Source of the DNA: Hoylesella buccalis ATCC 35310
GTDB lineage: Bacteria; Bacteroidota; Bacteroidia; Bacteroidales; Bacteroidaceae
DNA: 64,000 nt
Direction of reading: 5' to 3'
Assembly: GCF_025151385.1 (NCBI RefSeq)
Contig: NZ_CP102287.1
Location: 3,224,001-3,288,000, forward strand
Position numbers and translations under genes: made by a program. Below, one piece after another: positions 1-9,345 of the stretch; position 1 is the stretch's first letter, and each line of letters starts with the position of its first letter. A model generated the notes under the pieces. The model saw only the letters and a program-made list of their open reading frames with translations, had not been told where the DNA came from and ran no database searches.

Positions 1-29
1 GTTGAACTCGGAAGGAAACGACCAAAATG

Positions 30-61
30 TTTGGTAGCGTAGAGAATTAATCGTATTTTTG
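30..61 (+). promoter_or_regulatory. Bacteroidetes-type promoter for the first PUL
   Basis: TTTG at 30-33, a 20-base spacer and TATTTTTG at 54-61 match the Bacteroidetes housekeeping promoter (TTTG-N19/21-TAnnTTTG). Transcription would start near base 68, about 300 bases before the SusC start. Confidence 0.7.
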
Positions 62-365
62 CAACCACGCATGATAAGAATAATATCTGTTTGAAGATAC
101 TAAACTAGATGATTAACTCATGGTTTTTTGGGAGAAGACATGTTTAATGACATGGCTGTTATGTTCTTAGCCCGATGACTTGATGTTGTCTTGAAAACCT
201 TAGATGTACAAGTGAATTTTTCATAAATAAAGGTAAACAGGAGTTTCGAAATAGAAATGTTTCGGAACAAGGTATAATGCGTAACGTAAAAACCTAATAA
301 CTTTTACTTAAGAGAGATACAGAAATTTTTAATAACTATAAATAGTAATTAACTTTAGAACAAAG
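62..365 (+). other. Long untranslated leader of the first SusC/SusD operon
   Basis: No convincing gene is seen in this stretch. If the promoter at 30-61 is used, it is a leader of about 295 bases, AT-rich toward its 3' end. PUL leaders in Bacteroides can be targets of antisense RNAs, but no antisense promoter was identified here. Confidence 0.45.
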
Positions 366-3362
366 ATGATGAAGCAACTATTGGTAATGCTTTTTGCGTT
401 TTTATCCCTTCAGGTGAGTGCGCAAAATGTAACGATTACCGGTAAAGTGGTCGATCAGGATCAGGAACCACTTATCGGTGTTAGCGTGGTCATTAAAGGT
501 ACTACAACTGGAGTATCAACAGACCTTGATGGCAATTTTAGTTTACAAGGAAAAGAGGGCTCTGTGCTTTCGTTTTCTTATATAGGTATGACCTCTAAGG
601 AGGTTACTTTTACCGGAACACCGTTGAAGGTGGTTTTGGAAGATGATGCCAAGATGATTGAGGACGTGGTAGTCATTGGTTATCAGACGGTGAAGAAAGC
701 CGACTTGACAGGCGCTGTTTCTGTTGTAAAATCAGAAGATATGGGTAAAGGTGGCTCAAACACACTCACTGGACAATTGCAAGGATTGGCCACAGGTGTA
801 AACGTTCGGAACACCGGTCGTGCCGATGGCGATGCCATTATCCAGATTCGTGGTGTCGGTTCGTTGAGCAATAACAGTCCGCTTTGGGTGGTAGACGGCA
901 TGATTACCAATCCGTCTAACGATTTCAACCCTGCCGACATCGAGTCTATACAGATTTTAAAAGATGCATCAGCAGCCGCCATCTATGGTTCTCGAGCTGC
1001 CAACGGTGTGATTATTGTTACCACCAAGAAAGGTAAAAAAGGCCCGATGAAAGTCAATGTTTCGGTGAAAGAAACCATTGAGTGGAGTCCAAAGTATGAT
1101 TTAATGAATGCAGAGAATTATAAATATTATAATGACATTGCTTATGAGGAGGCCATCAAAAACGAAATTGGAGCCGTTAAAACCAAGCAACTGCATTCTG
1201 ATTTTGATACCGATTGGCAACGTGAAGTGTTGAAGACTGCCCTGGTACAAGATTACAACGTATCTCTCTCGGGTGGAGGCGAAGGCGGAAGCTATTATGT
1301 TTCAGGTGGATACCTCAATAATGATGGTGTTTCTTATGGCAACACTTTCGAACGTTTTAACATTCGTGTAAACACTGAGGGACGCAAAGGTATGTTCTCT
1401 TTTGGCGAGAATTTATCCCTTTCCATGTTTAATGCAGATCCTAACCAAACCAACACTTATAATGACTTGCTGCGCATGCTGCCTACCATTCCTGTTTACG
1501 ATGAGAATAATCCTGGTGGTTATGGCTATGGAGATGCTGCAAAATATAACACGTTTGGTGTCAATCCTATCGCTCGTGAAAACTTAGAGTATAGGAGAAA
1601 TCGCCAAAGCAGAGCTAATGGGGCCATCTGGTTAGAGTTTAAACCGCTATCTTGGTTGTCTTATAAGCTCAATGCTGGTATCGATTTCTACTTTTGGGAG
1701 CATACTTGGTTCCGCCGGGAAGGCAATTGGACGCAGAATCAAGAGCACCGCGACCCAGAAGGAAGCAAGGCTCGTGACAATACTTACAACACCTTGATAG
1801 AGCATACCTTGAATTTTAATAAAGATTTTGATAAGCATCATGTGGATGCTGTCTTGGGTATGACCTATCAGCATGATAAATGGCAAGGACTGTCAGGCTC
1901 TCGTCTTAACTTTCCTTTTGTCAATGGAGATTACTTGATGGTGTTAGATGCCGGGCAAAGCAATATGACCAATGCCAACAGCATTCGCGAAAGTGCCATG
2001 ATGTCTTATCTGGGACGTTTGAATTACAATTACGATAACACTTATTACTTCTCAGCAACCTTCCGTCATGACGGTACCTCACGGTTGCACAAGGACTATC
2101 GTTGGGGAACTTTCCCATCATTCTCGGCTGCTTGGCGTATCTCTAAAGAGCGCTTCTTTGATGTGCCTTGGATTGATGATTTGAAGCTGAGAGCCAACTG
2201 GGGACGTTTGGGTAACTCAAGCATTGGTAACTGGGATTATCTTGGAACCGTGAACCAAAGTTTGGTAACTGTATTTAATAACAAGATTGTGCCAGGTGCC
2301 AGTCAGATTCGTATCGTCAACGAAGGACTGAAATGGGAAACCAAGGAAACGACAAATATCGGTTTTGATGCCTTCATGCTCAACAATCGTTTAGGTTTGT
2401 CAGCAGAATATTATTATTCAAAAACAAAAGACGTACTGGCTACCATCAATATCCCGATGACTACCGGTAATGATGGTGGCCGTCCAAGAGCCAATGCTGC
2501 CAGTCTTAGAAATACCGGTTTTGAGTTGACTGCTTCGTGGAGAGATCAGATAGATGATTTTAAATATAGTGCGTCCCTTAACCTGACGACCTTGAGCAAC
2601 AAGGTTATCTCACTTCCTTTGGCAACTCCTCGTGTCATCAATGGCGAAGGATATACTGAAGCGGGAAGTGCATTGGGAATGTTCTATCTGTTCAAAACCG
2701 ATGGCTTATTCCGCACACAAGAAGACATTGACAATTATGTGACGTCAAAGGGAACACCTATTCAGATTGATGGTAATCGCCCGCAAATCGGTGATGTGAG
2801 ATATATCGACACCGATGATAACGGCCACATCACCGACGAAGATAAACAAGTGGTGGGCAGTCCGTGGGCTAAACTGCAAACTTCATTGCTGTTTAATGCT
2901 TCTTGGAAGAACTTTGATTTCAGCATGATGTGGTACGGACAGTTCGGAAATAAAATATATAACATCTCTGAGTGGCAGGGTAGACTCTTCTCAGACAACT
3001 CCAACTATTTGAATTTCAAGAAAGGTGAAGAACCTTATCAGGTTAATCCAAAGTCGAATACACCGCGTATCATCTATGGAGACGCTCGCAATAACAAGGC
3101 AGCAGATCGTTTCTTGGAGAACGGTTCCTACTTCCGCATGAAGACGGTGTCATTGGGTTATACCTTTGACTCTCAACTGTTGAACACCTTTGGTTTAGAC
3201 AAACTTCGTTTCTATGTCACTGGAAACAACCTTTTGACGATAACAGCATATCGAGGAATCGATCCAGATTTTGCCAATGGTAACATCTGGAATCCCGGAA
3301 CGAACGGTTTTGAATATCCTAACACACGTTCCGTGCTGTTTGGATTGGACGTTACTTTTTAA
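366..3362 (+). CDS. SusC/RagA-family TonB-linked outer-membrane transporter
   Basis: Probable outer-membrane importer of oligosaccharides, energised by TonB and capped by the SusD lipoprotein encoded next. The 998-residue product starts with a signal peptide ending near SAQ (about residue 20). A carboxypeptidase-regulatory-like domain follows at about 22-92 (TITGKVVDQDQEPLIGV), then a TonB plug at about 115-225 with the family motif DASAAAIYGSRAANGVI, then a beta-barrel ending in Phe (LDVTF). There is no N-terminal STN domain, so it is not expected to signal to an anti-sigma factor, and no sigma/FecR pair lies beside it. The SusD gene starts 22 bases downstream. Three GH43 genes in the same direction point to arabinose-containing plant glycans as substrate; that is inference. 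ATG codons at 366 and 369 are both possible starts. Confidence 0.96.
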   Translation: MMKQLLVMLFAFLSLQVSAQNVTITGKVVDQDQEPLIGVSVVIKGTTTGVSTDLDGNFSLQGKEGSVLSFSYIGMTSKEVTFTGTPLKVVLEDDAKMIEDVVVIGYQTVKKADLTGAVSVVKSEDMGKGGSNTLTGQLQGLATGVNVRNTGRADGDAIIQIRGVGSLSNNSPLWVVDGMITNPSNDFNPADIESIQILKDASAAAIYGSRAANGVIIVTTKKGKKGPMKVNVSVKETIEWSPKYDLMNAENYKYYNDIAYEEAIKNEIGAVKTKQLHSDFDTDWQREVLKTALVQDYNVSLSGGGEGGSYYVSGGYLNNDGVSYGNTFERFNIRVNTEGRKGMFSFGENLSLSMFNADPNQTNTYNDLLRMLPTIPVYDENNPGGYGYGDAAKYNTFGVNPIARENLEYRRNRQSRANGAIWLEFKPLSWLSYKLNAGIDFYFWEHTWFRREGNWTQNQEHRDPEGSKARDNTYNTLIEHTLNFNKDFDKHHVDAVLGMTYQHDKWQGLSGSRLNFPFVNGDYLMVLDAGQSNMTNANSIRESAMMSYLGRLNYNYDNTYYFSATFRHDGTSRLHKDYRWGTFPSFSAAWRISKERFFDVPWIDDLKLRANWGRLGNSSIGNWDYLGTVNQSLVTVFNNKIVPGASQIRIVNEGLKWETKETTNIGFDAFMLNNRLGLSAEYYYSKTKDVLATINIPMTTGNDGGRPRANAASLRNTGFELTASWRDQIDDFKYSASLNLTTLSNKVISLPLATPRVINGEGYTEAGSALGMFYLFKTDGLFRTQEDIDNYVTSKGTPIQIDGNRPQIGDVRYIDTDDNGHITDEDKQVVGSPWAKLQTSLLFNASWKNFDFSMMWYGQFGNKIYNISEWQGRLFSDNSNYLNFKKGEEPYQVNPKSNTPRIIYGDARNNKAADRFLENGSYFRMKTVSLGYTFDSQLLNTFGLDKLRFYVTGNNLLTITAYRGIDPDFANGNIWNPGTNGFEYPNTRSVLFGLDVTF

Positions 3363-3384
3363 TTGATTAATACGAGAATACAAG

Positions 3385-4941
3385 ATGAAAAAGATATATA
3401 GTTTAATGTTTGCGGGTGCTCTTTTACTGAGTACGACAGGATGTGACATTGACATTCTCAACCCCAATGAATCAACGAACAGTACATTCTGGAAAACACC
3501 CGATGACCTAAAGGCGGGCGTTAACGGCTGCTACAGCAACTTGTATAAAGAGTCGGGGTGGATGAGATGGCTCTCCTTCAGATACGATCTGACGTCTGAT
3601 GAGGGCTGGAGCTCGTCACCATGGATTGAATTGGGTGACTGGACGCGCTTTGTATACAACAACTACAACTTTTATGAAGGAAACAATGGCCACTGGGAGA
3701 ATTTCTATCGTGGCATTTTCCGTTGTAACCAAGTCATTACTGCGGCCGATAAAATAGAAATGGATGCGGCAGAAAAGACCAAAACGGTAGCGCAAGCTTA
3801 CTTCCTTCGAGGCATGTGGTTTATGCAAGTGAATCTGCTTTGGGATAAAGGTGCTATTATTTTGCAACCCGAGGACGCAAACTTTGTACCGAAAGATGCC
3901 TCTGAACAGGAAATGTGGGCACAAATAGAAAGCGATTTCAAGAAAGCAATTGAGGGACTGCCTGAAGTATGGCAAGGCGATGATAAGGGTCGTGTAACCA
4001 AGGGAGCAGCAAAAGCTTTCTTGGCTAAGGCATACATGCAGCAACACAAGTATCAGGAAGCTAAAGATCAACTCAAATGGCTTATTGACCGTGAAGGTAC
4101 CATATATGGCTTGATGAAGAACAGGCAAGACAACTTTACCGACTTGAATGAAAACAACGAAGAGGGTGTTTTTGAAATACAGTTTGCTGACCTCAATAAG
4201 GGAGGTACAGGCAATTCTGCCGACATGGCATTTGGTTTCCAGCGCACTCAGTTCTTTGCACCAAGTGGTATAGGATGGGGTGATGGTAAAGCGCGCCGCT
4301 GGTTGGTTGACGAGTTCTTGAAAGAAAAACGCATAGATGGCAAGAACGACACTCGTCTGTACAACAGTATTTTGTATAAGGGATTCTCAAAAGATTTCCC
4401 AGAAGAGCCAACCAAGTACTATTACTTTGATAATGCTGACTGGAATTCAGGTTGGGGAAATGATGTGGAAGATTGCTACATCAAGAAGTACAACACCTCT
4501 TATTATAGAGATCGTGAAGACTATTTTGCTCGAAACAATTACCGTGTCATCCGTTATGCTGACGTACTGCTCAATTATGCTGAGTGTATTGCCGAGACAG
4601 GTGGCTCGATTACCGAGGCTGCTAAATATGTAGATAAGGTTCGTCAGCGTGCAGGATTGTCAAAATTGGCTGACAGCAAGTGGAAAGACTGTCTGTCGTC
4701 TAAAGATGCTTTCATGAAACGTTTGCAGATTGAACGCACCTTAGAGCTCTGTTTTGAAGGATGGAGATGGGCCGATTTGAAACGTTGGGGATTGTTAGAT
4801 ACCCAAGCAGGCATCGATAAACTGAAGTCTCGTGACCGTGATTTCAATAACTTTGTGCTTGGAAAGCATCGCCGCTTGCCAATACCACAATATGAAATTG
4901 ACAACAGTAACGGACAGTTGACGCAGAATCCGAAGTATTAA
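3385..4941 (+). CDS. SusD/RagB-family outer-membrane lipoprotein
   Basis: Surface glycan-binding lid of the SusC transporter. The 518-residue protein begins with a lipoprotein signal whose lipobox ends in Cys20 (LLSTTGC). It then shows SusD features: the N-terminal NESTNSTFWKTPDDLKAG region, TPR-like helices (AKAFLAKAYMQQ) and the C-terminal ERTLELCFEGWRWADLKRWG block, ending in the usual LTQNPKY. It follows SusC by 22 bases and is surely co-transcribed. A strong hairpin lies just after the stop codon, so expression of the downstream GH43 genes may be reduced relative to SusCD. Confidence 0.96.
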   Translation: MKKIYSLMFAGALLLSTTGCDIDILNPNESTNSTFWKTPDDLKAGVNGCYSNLYKESGWMRWLSFRYDLTSDEGWSSSPWIELGDWTRFVYNNYNFYEGNNGHWENFYRGIFRCNQVITAADKIEMDAAEKTKTVAQAYFLRGMWFMQVNLLWDKGAIILQPEDANFVPKDASEQEMWAQIESDFKKAIEGLPEVWQGDDKGRVTKGAAKAFLAKAYMQQHKYQEAKDQLKWLIDREGTIYGLMKNRQDNFTDLNENNEEGVFEIQFADLNKGGTGNSADMAFGFQRTQFFAPSGIGWGDGKARRWLVDEFLKEKRIDGKNDTRLYNSILYKGFSKDFPEEPTKYYYFDNADWNSGWGNDVEDCYIKKYNTSYYRDREDYFARNNYRVIRYADVLLNYAECIAETGGSITEAAKYVDKVRQRAGLSKLADSKWKDCLSSKDAFMKRLQIERTLELCFEGWRWADLKRWGLLDTQAGIDKLKSRDRDFNNFVLGKHRRLPIPQYEIDNSNGQLTQNPKY

Positions 4942-4955
4942 TCCCCCTTACATAG

Positions 4956-4994
4956 AATCCTACCACAGTGAAAAAGTAAATCTGTGGTAGGATT
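4956..4994 (+). terminator. Hairpin between SusD and the GH43 genes
   Basis: Perfect 13-bp inverted repeat, AATCCTACCACAG at 4956-4968 and its complement at 4982-4994, with a 13-base loop and a short TTCT tail. No new promoter is obvious before the next gene, so this may be a partial terminator or mRNA-stabilising element inside the operon. Confidence 0.6.
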
Positions 4995-5019
4995 TTCTGT
5001 TTCTATTAAAAGAGATTTT

Positions 5020-5994
5020 ATGAAGTACAGCAATCGATTTGCTTCAATATTTTTATTATGTTTTGCTTTTATAGGTTGTTCTGGAGAGCCTGATACACCT
5101 ACAGTCAACCATGCTTCGCACAATCAACAACATGAAACGATGCAAAAGAATGATATCGTTCCACTGGCCGATCCGTATATATTGTTGCATGATGGGACAT
5201 ATTATGCCTACGGAACGCATGCGGATGAAGGTATTGAGGTGTATACCTCTGCTGATTTGAAGCAATGGAAACCTGCTGGATTGGCCTTACATCGCAACGA
5301 TTCCTGGGGCAACAAGTGGTTTTGGGCTCCTGAAGTATATGCGCTCAATGGAAAATTCTACATGTTTTATTCGGCCGAAGAACATGTGTGCATGGCGGTC
5401 GCCGATTCGCCTTTGGGGCCTTTCAAACAACCAAAGAAAGAACCCATGATGGCTTGGGAGAAAAACATTGATAACACATTGTTCATTGATGACGACGGCA
5501 AGAAATACATGTTTTTCGATCGATTCAATGACGGATTGAATATTTGGTCTGTCCAATTGGATGACAATATGGCTGTGTTGCAGAACACACTATGCCCTTG
5601 TATCCATGTTTCTCAAAAGTGGGAAGAGGTTTGGCCAAGGGTGAATGAAGGCGCGTTTGTGTACAAACACCAAGGAAAGTATTACCTTCTTTATTCTGCC
5701 AATAGTTATGAAAGTCAACAATATGGTGTAGGTTATGCCGTTGCTGATCAGATAGAAGGCCCTTGGGTCAAGTACCAGCACAACCCTATCTTGCAAAATC
5801 CTCCTGGTTTGGTGGGCGTTGGGCATGGCGCTCTGTTCAAAGATAAAGAAGGAGTGTTGCGTTATGTCTTCCACGCTCATCACGATCGGACACACATTCA
5901 TCCACGCCTCATGTACATCACAACGGCTACTTTCGATCATGAAGGTAACCTACGACTAAGTGAAGATTATATCGTTCCGAAATTGAAACAATAA
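5020..5994 (+). CDS. GH43-family glycoside hydrolase lipoprotein
   Basis: Predicted inverting glycosidase of family GH43 (arabinofuranosidase or xylosidase activities are typical), anchored as a lipoprotein. The ATG at 5020 is preferred over one at 4984 because it begins a clean lipoprotein signal (lipobox FIGC, Cys20) and the earlier one lies in the hairpin. The 324-residue five-bladed propeller shows the GH43 triad: base Asp51 in ADPYI, Asp151 in NIDNT and acid Glu210 in VNEGAF. The FWAPEV motif at about 101-106 is also typical. It ends two bases before the next GH43 gene. The exact linkage cleaved cannot be read from sequence. Confidence 0.88.
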   Translation: MKYSNRFASIFLLCFAFIGCSGEPDTPTVNHASHNQQHETMQKNDIVPLADPYILLHDGTYYAYGTHADEGIEVYTSADLKQWKPAGLALHRNDSWGNKWFWAPEVYALNGKFYMFYSAEEHVCMAVADSPLGPFKQPKKEPMMAWEKNIDNTLFIDDDGKKYMFFDRFNDGLNIWSVQLDDNMAVLQNTLCPCIHVSQKWEEVWPRVNEGAFVYKHQGKYYLLYSANSYESQQYGVGYAVADQIEGPWVKYQHNPILQNPPGLVGVGHGALFKDKEGVLRYVFHAHHDRTHIHPRLMYITTATFDHEGNLRLSEDYIVPKLKQ

Positions 5995-5996
5995 TT

Positions 5997-7019
5997 ATGA
6001 AGAAAAACAGCTTATACATCCTTTTGTTTTCCGCGCTTCTATTAGGTTGTTCGTCACACAACGAACCGACAAGAGCGGAAAAGGAAAAGCCACAGAAAAA
6101 AGAAAATGTGTATCACAATCCCATCATCAATACCAGTTTACCCGACCCTACAGTCATCCGAGCCAGTGATGGAAACTTCTATCTCTATGCCACTGAAGAT
6201 ATCCGTAATACCCCTATTTACAAGTCGGGTGATTTGGTGCATTGGACATACGTAGGCACTGCTTTCACCAATAGCACCAGACCAACGTTGGTAAAGGACG
6301 GAGGAATTTGGGCTCCTGACATCAATTATATCAACGGTCAGTATGTTTTATATTACGCCATGTCTACTTGGGGTGGCGAATGGCAGGCTGGTATCGGTGC
6401 TGCCGTAGCTGATCGGCCAGAAGGTCCCTTTAAGGATTGTGGGAAAGTGCTGACCAGTATGGAGATTGGTGTGCAAAACAGCATTGACGGATACTACTTT
6501 ACAGAAAATGGACGACATTACCTCTTTTGGGGTAGTTTTCGCGGTATTTATGCCATTGAGTTGTCGGCTGATGGCTTGTCGGTGCTTCCTGGTGCCGAAA
6601 AACAAAAGGTGGCGGGCAGTTTCATGGAGGCGGTATGCATTCATCGTCGAGGCGATTATTATTATATGTTTGGTTCGTTCGGATCATGCTGCGATGGTGC
6701 CAATAGTACTTATCGCATTACCGTTGGTCGTTCTGAGCATTTGCTGGGCCCTTATGTCAATAAGCAAGGTAAACAGTTGATGGACAATCAATACGAAGTG
6801 GTGCTGCATGCCAATAATCAGTTTGTGGGTACAGGGCATAATGCCGAAATCATAACTGATGATCATGGTAACGATTGGATGATTTATCATTCTTTCCTGC
6901 GGTCGGACATTGGTCGGGGACGGGTGCTCATGATGGATCAATTAAAGTGGAAAGACGGATGGCCTTATGTTGATACCGATTCGCCCTCCAAGGAACAAAA
7001 GAAGCCTTATTTCAAATAA
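5997..7019 (+). CDS. GH43-family hydrolase, endo-arabinanase-like lipoprotein
   Basis: Likely arabinan endo-1,5-alpha-L-arabinosidase or related GH43 enzyme. The 340-residue protein has a lipoprotein signal with Cys18 (LLLGC). The triad is Asp50 in LPDPTVI, Asp164 in NSIDGYYF and Glu211 in SFMEAVCI. The block FGSFGSCCDGANSTY followed by ITVGRS resembles the signature of GH43 endo-arabinanases, which is the best clue that this PUL targets arabinan. It starts two bases after the previous gene and is followed after 22 bases by a third GH43 gene. Subfamily assignment is from motif memory and is moderate. Confidence 0.85.
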   Translation: MKKNSLYILLFSALLLGCSSHNEPTRAEKEKPQKKENVYHNPIINTSLPDPTVIRASDGNFYLYATEDIRNTPIYKSGDLVHWTYVGTAFTNSTRPTLVKDGGIWAPDINYINGQYVLYYAMSTWGGEWQAGIGAAVADRPEGPFKDCGKVLTSMEIGVQNSIDGYYFTENGRHYLFWGSFRGIYAIELSADGLSVLPGAEKQKVAGSFMEAVCIHRRGDYYYMFGSFGSCCDGANSTYRITVGRSEHLLGPYVNKQGKQLMDNQYEVVLHANNQFVGTGHNAEIITDDHGNDWMIYHSFLRSDIGRGRVLMMDQLKWKDGWPYVDTDSPSKEQKKPYFK

Positions 7020-7041
7020 CCCATTGGCGTTTAACGATAGG

Positions 7042-9141
7042 ATGCGTCGATTCAAAATCATTTTGCTGAGCCTCTTCTTGCTCTTGTTTTCAAAAAGCAG
7101 TGGCCAACCCCTTCAAAACCCCGTATTGAAAGGTGTTGCTGATGCGGGTGTGCTTCGTTTTGGTGGAAAATATTACATTGGGGGAGTGCATACGTATGGC
7201 GATTTTTTCGTGAGTACTGACCTTGTACACTGGAATCAACGCATCCATGTATTTGATTTAGATAACCAGTGGACACACGGAACTGGGGCTAAAAACAATC
7301 AAATTCACGCGAATGACATGATTTACCACAACGGACAGTTTCATCTGTTGTTTAGTGTGAATTATTGGGGTAACGACCGGCACATCGTGCATATCACACA
7401 TGCCGTGTCGCCAAAGGTTGACGGAAAGTATGTTGAAGTGCGCCCTGACCAGTGGACCGAGAATCGCATTGACCCGATGGTGTTCAAGGATGAAGATGGA
7501 AAGTTATATCTTTACATGGTCAAGTTTACCGAATGAAACGCTATCTGGGTGCGTCCCATGCATGCCGATTTCTCGTTTTCGGGTGATGCCATGTTGCAGT
7601 TCAGCTCGCAGCCTGACACATGGGAAACGTATGACAACAGGGTAGCGGAAGGTCCTTTCGTAATCAAGTATCGTGGACGTTATTACATGATGTACAATGC
7701 CAATCATACGGCACCCGAATATGGGAATTACCGCCTGGGCGTTTGTGAGGCTTCGTCGCCCATGTGCTTCAATGCAGGCGGTAAATATCCTTATCCAGTG
7801 CTGGGTCCGCCTACTGACCGACCGTTGTCTATGCAAGCCAAACAGCCGGTAACAGACACGCTTTTCACTCCAGGACAACCAAATTTGGTGCGTGGCCCTA
7901 ATGGTTGGGAGTGGTGGCTGGTATACATGGCCAATCAAGGAATGCAGCGTGATCAGTATATTGACCGTGTTCATTTTGTCAACAATAAACTGTCGGTTGA
8001 TGGGATAACGGGTAAGAAAACGCCAGGATTTCATCCGCAACCCGCACAACCCATGTATGCAGGTAAGTCGCTCGACAGTCTTCGTACCACTGATGCGTTT
8101 CTCTTGGAGCTTACGTTCTCCTCAAAACGTTCACAACAGGGTGTTAGCATAGGTCAACAACAACTCATGCTTCCACAAGGCTTCTCCACAGGTGTGCCTC
8201 ATGAGTGGCGTATTGAGAAAAATAATGGTCTTTTGTCGGTATGGATTGATGGCGTGTTGGTTTACGATCATGTAACAACAGGCATCCGAGTCAATTCGCC
8301 TATCCAGTGGTTGGGCAACGCAAGTGAGTACCAAGTGGTGCACGTTACCTATACTGAAGGTTGGGATGAATATGATAATCATTTCAGTGGTTGGGAGCAA
8401 TGTCGTACCCTACCACAGGGCATTCAACTCACAGATACATCAAGTTTGAAGGGGAATGCGGTTTCGTCGTATGCGTTTAGTGTGATGTTCAGTCAGCCCG
8501 CCAGCTTGACACCAAGTAAGTATGGCCTTTATGCTTATTATATCAATGCTCGCAACTATTTGAAAGTGGGTATTGATACAGAGGCACTCACTTTCACGAC
8601 AGAGCTTTGCCAAGATGGTAAGGTGCAGCGCAGTGCCAAACCACTCTCGCACTATGATGTACATTATCCCGACGTGAAGTATTCCGACTCGTTTGAAAAA
8701 CAATATCGGTTTGATGCCATCACCCAAGTGTCGGGCATTCTCTGTCCGCGCGAAAGCGGAGAAAGTGCAATAGCAACACAGCAGGTTAGTTATCTTGATG
8801 GGGATACCTGGCGTCCATTGGCTATTAAAATCAAACCTTCTGCTTATCCGGGTGTCGACGAAGCTACCTTTAATCCTGTGTCTACACGTGCCATTCGGTT
8901 GATTAATCGTAATCCTGTTGACCATCAAAGGCATGTATATCGCATGGAAACGAGACGCGATGTAGCTGCGCAGTATCAATTGCGTGTGGAGCGAAGAGGC
9001 GATGCTATCGTGGTTTACGTAGACCGCAGTGAAGTTGGCCGTTTTCAAATCAACCAGTTGCCACCCGCCCGTATTGGCCTTTTCAACGATGGGCAAGCAA
9101 GGGTCAACGTGATGAATACATTCTATTATCGAATAAAATAG
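7042..9141 (+). pseudogene. GH43-family protein interrupted by an in-frame TGA
   Basis: One reading frame runs from ATG 7042 to 9141 (699 codons plus stop) and is broken only by TGA at 7534-7536, codon 165. The N-terminal part has a signal peptide (ending near SSGQ), the base Asp34 region (VADAGVLRF) and the second Asp in RIDPMVF. The acid Glu (VAEGPFVIK) lies after the stop, so the short product cannot be a complete enzyme. Sequence before and after TGA (KFTE, then NAIWVRPM) reads as one GH43 blade in which a Gly codon GGA may have become TGA. The downstream part holds the rest of the propeller and a long C-terminal beta-rich extension that would follow a GH43 domain. No other lesion is seen, so this is a recent mutation, a base-call error, or read-through. 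A restart at ATG 7558 would give an acid-only fragment. Confidence 0.75.
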
Positions 9142-9145
9142 GGCG

Positions 9146-9274
9146 CAAACTCATTGAGTTTACACCCTAAAGTCATGTAGATTGGAGGTCAAACCCATTG
9201 AGATTGACCACCAAACTCAATGAGTTTGGAATGGAGGGGCTATACACCGTTGCAGCAAGGCTTTGGGAGATCAC
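9146..9274 (+). repeat. 129-bp repeat, copy A, containing a 22-bp period array
   Basis: Near-identical over 129 bases to 19544-19672, same orientation, no indel. The first 88 bases are four 22-bp units starting at 9146, 9168, 9190 and 9212, each built on a dyad like CAAACTCAATGAGTTTG. It lies in the convergent gap between the GH43 pseudogene and the EEP gene. Confidence 0.85.
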
Positions 9275-9345
9275 TCGTACGGAGAAATCATCTTGATTTT
9301 AAAAGCCAAAAAGTTTTGCTCGACAGCTATGCTTTCATGCAAATA

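Noticed and set aside
683..982. Antisense frame inside SusC
   Set aside because: Shadow of a strongly supported gene on the other strand; no signal or domain.
7534..7536. Selenocysteine at the TGA codon
   Set aside because: The codon sits where a Gly is expected in a GH43 blade, no SECIS-like hairpin is apparent, and no selenoprotein machinery is in view.
9146..9233. CRISPR array made of 22-bp units
   Set aside because: Units abut with no unique spacers, and no cas genes are present; tandem repeat is the better name.
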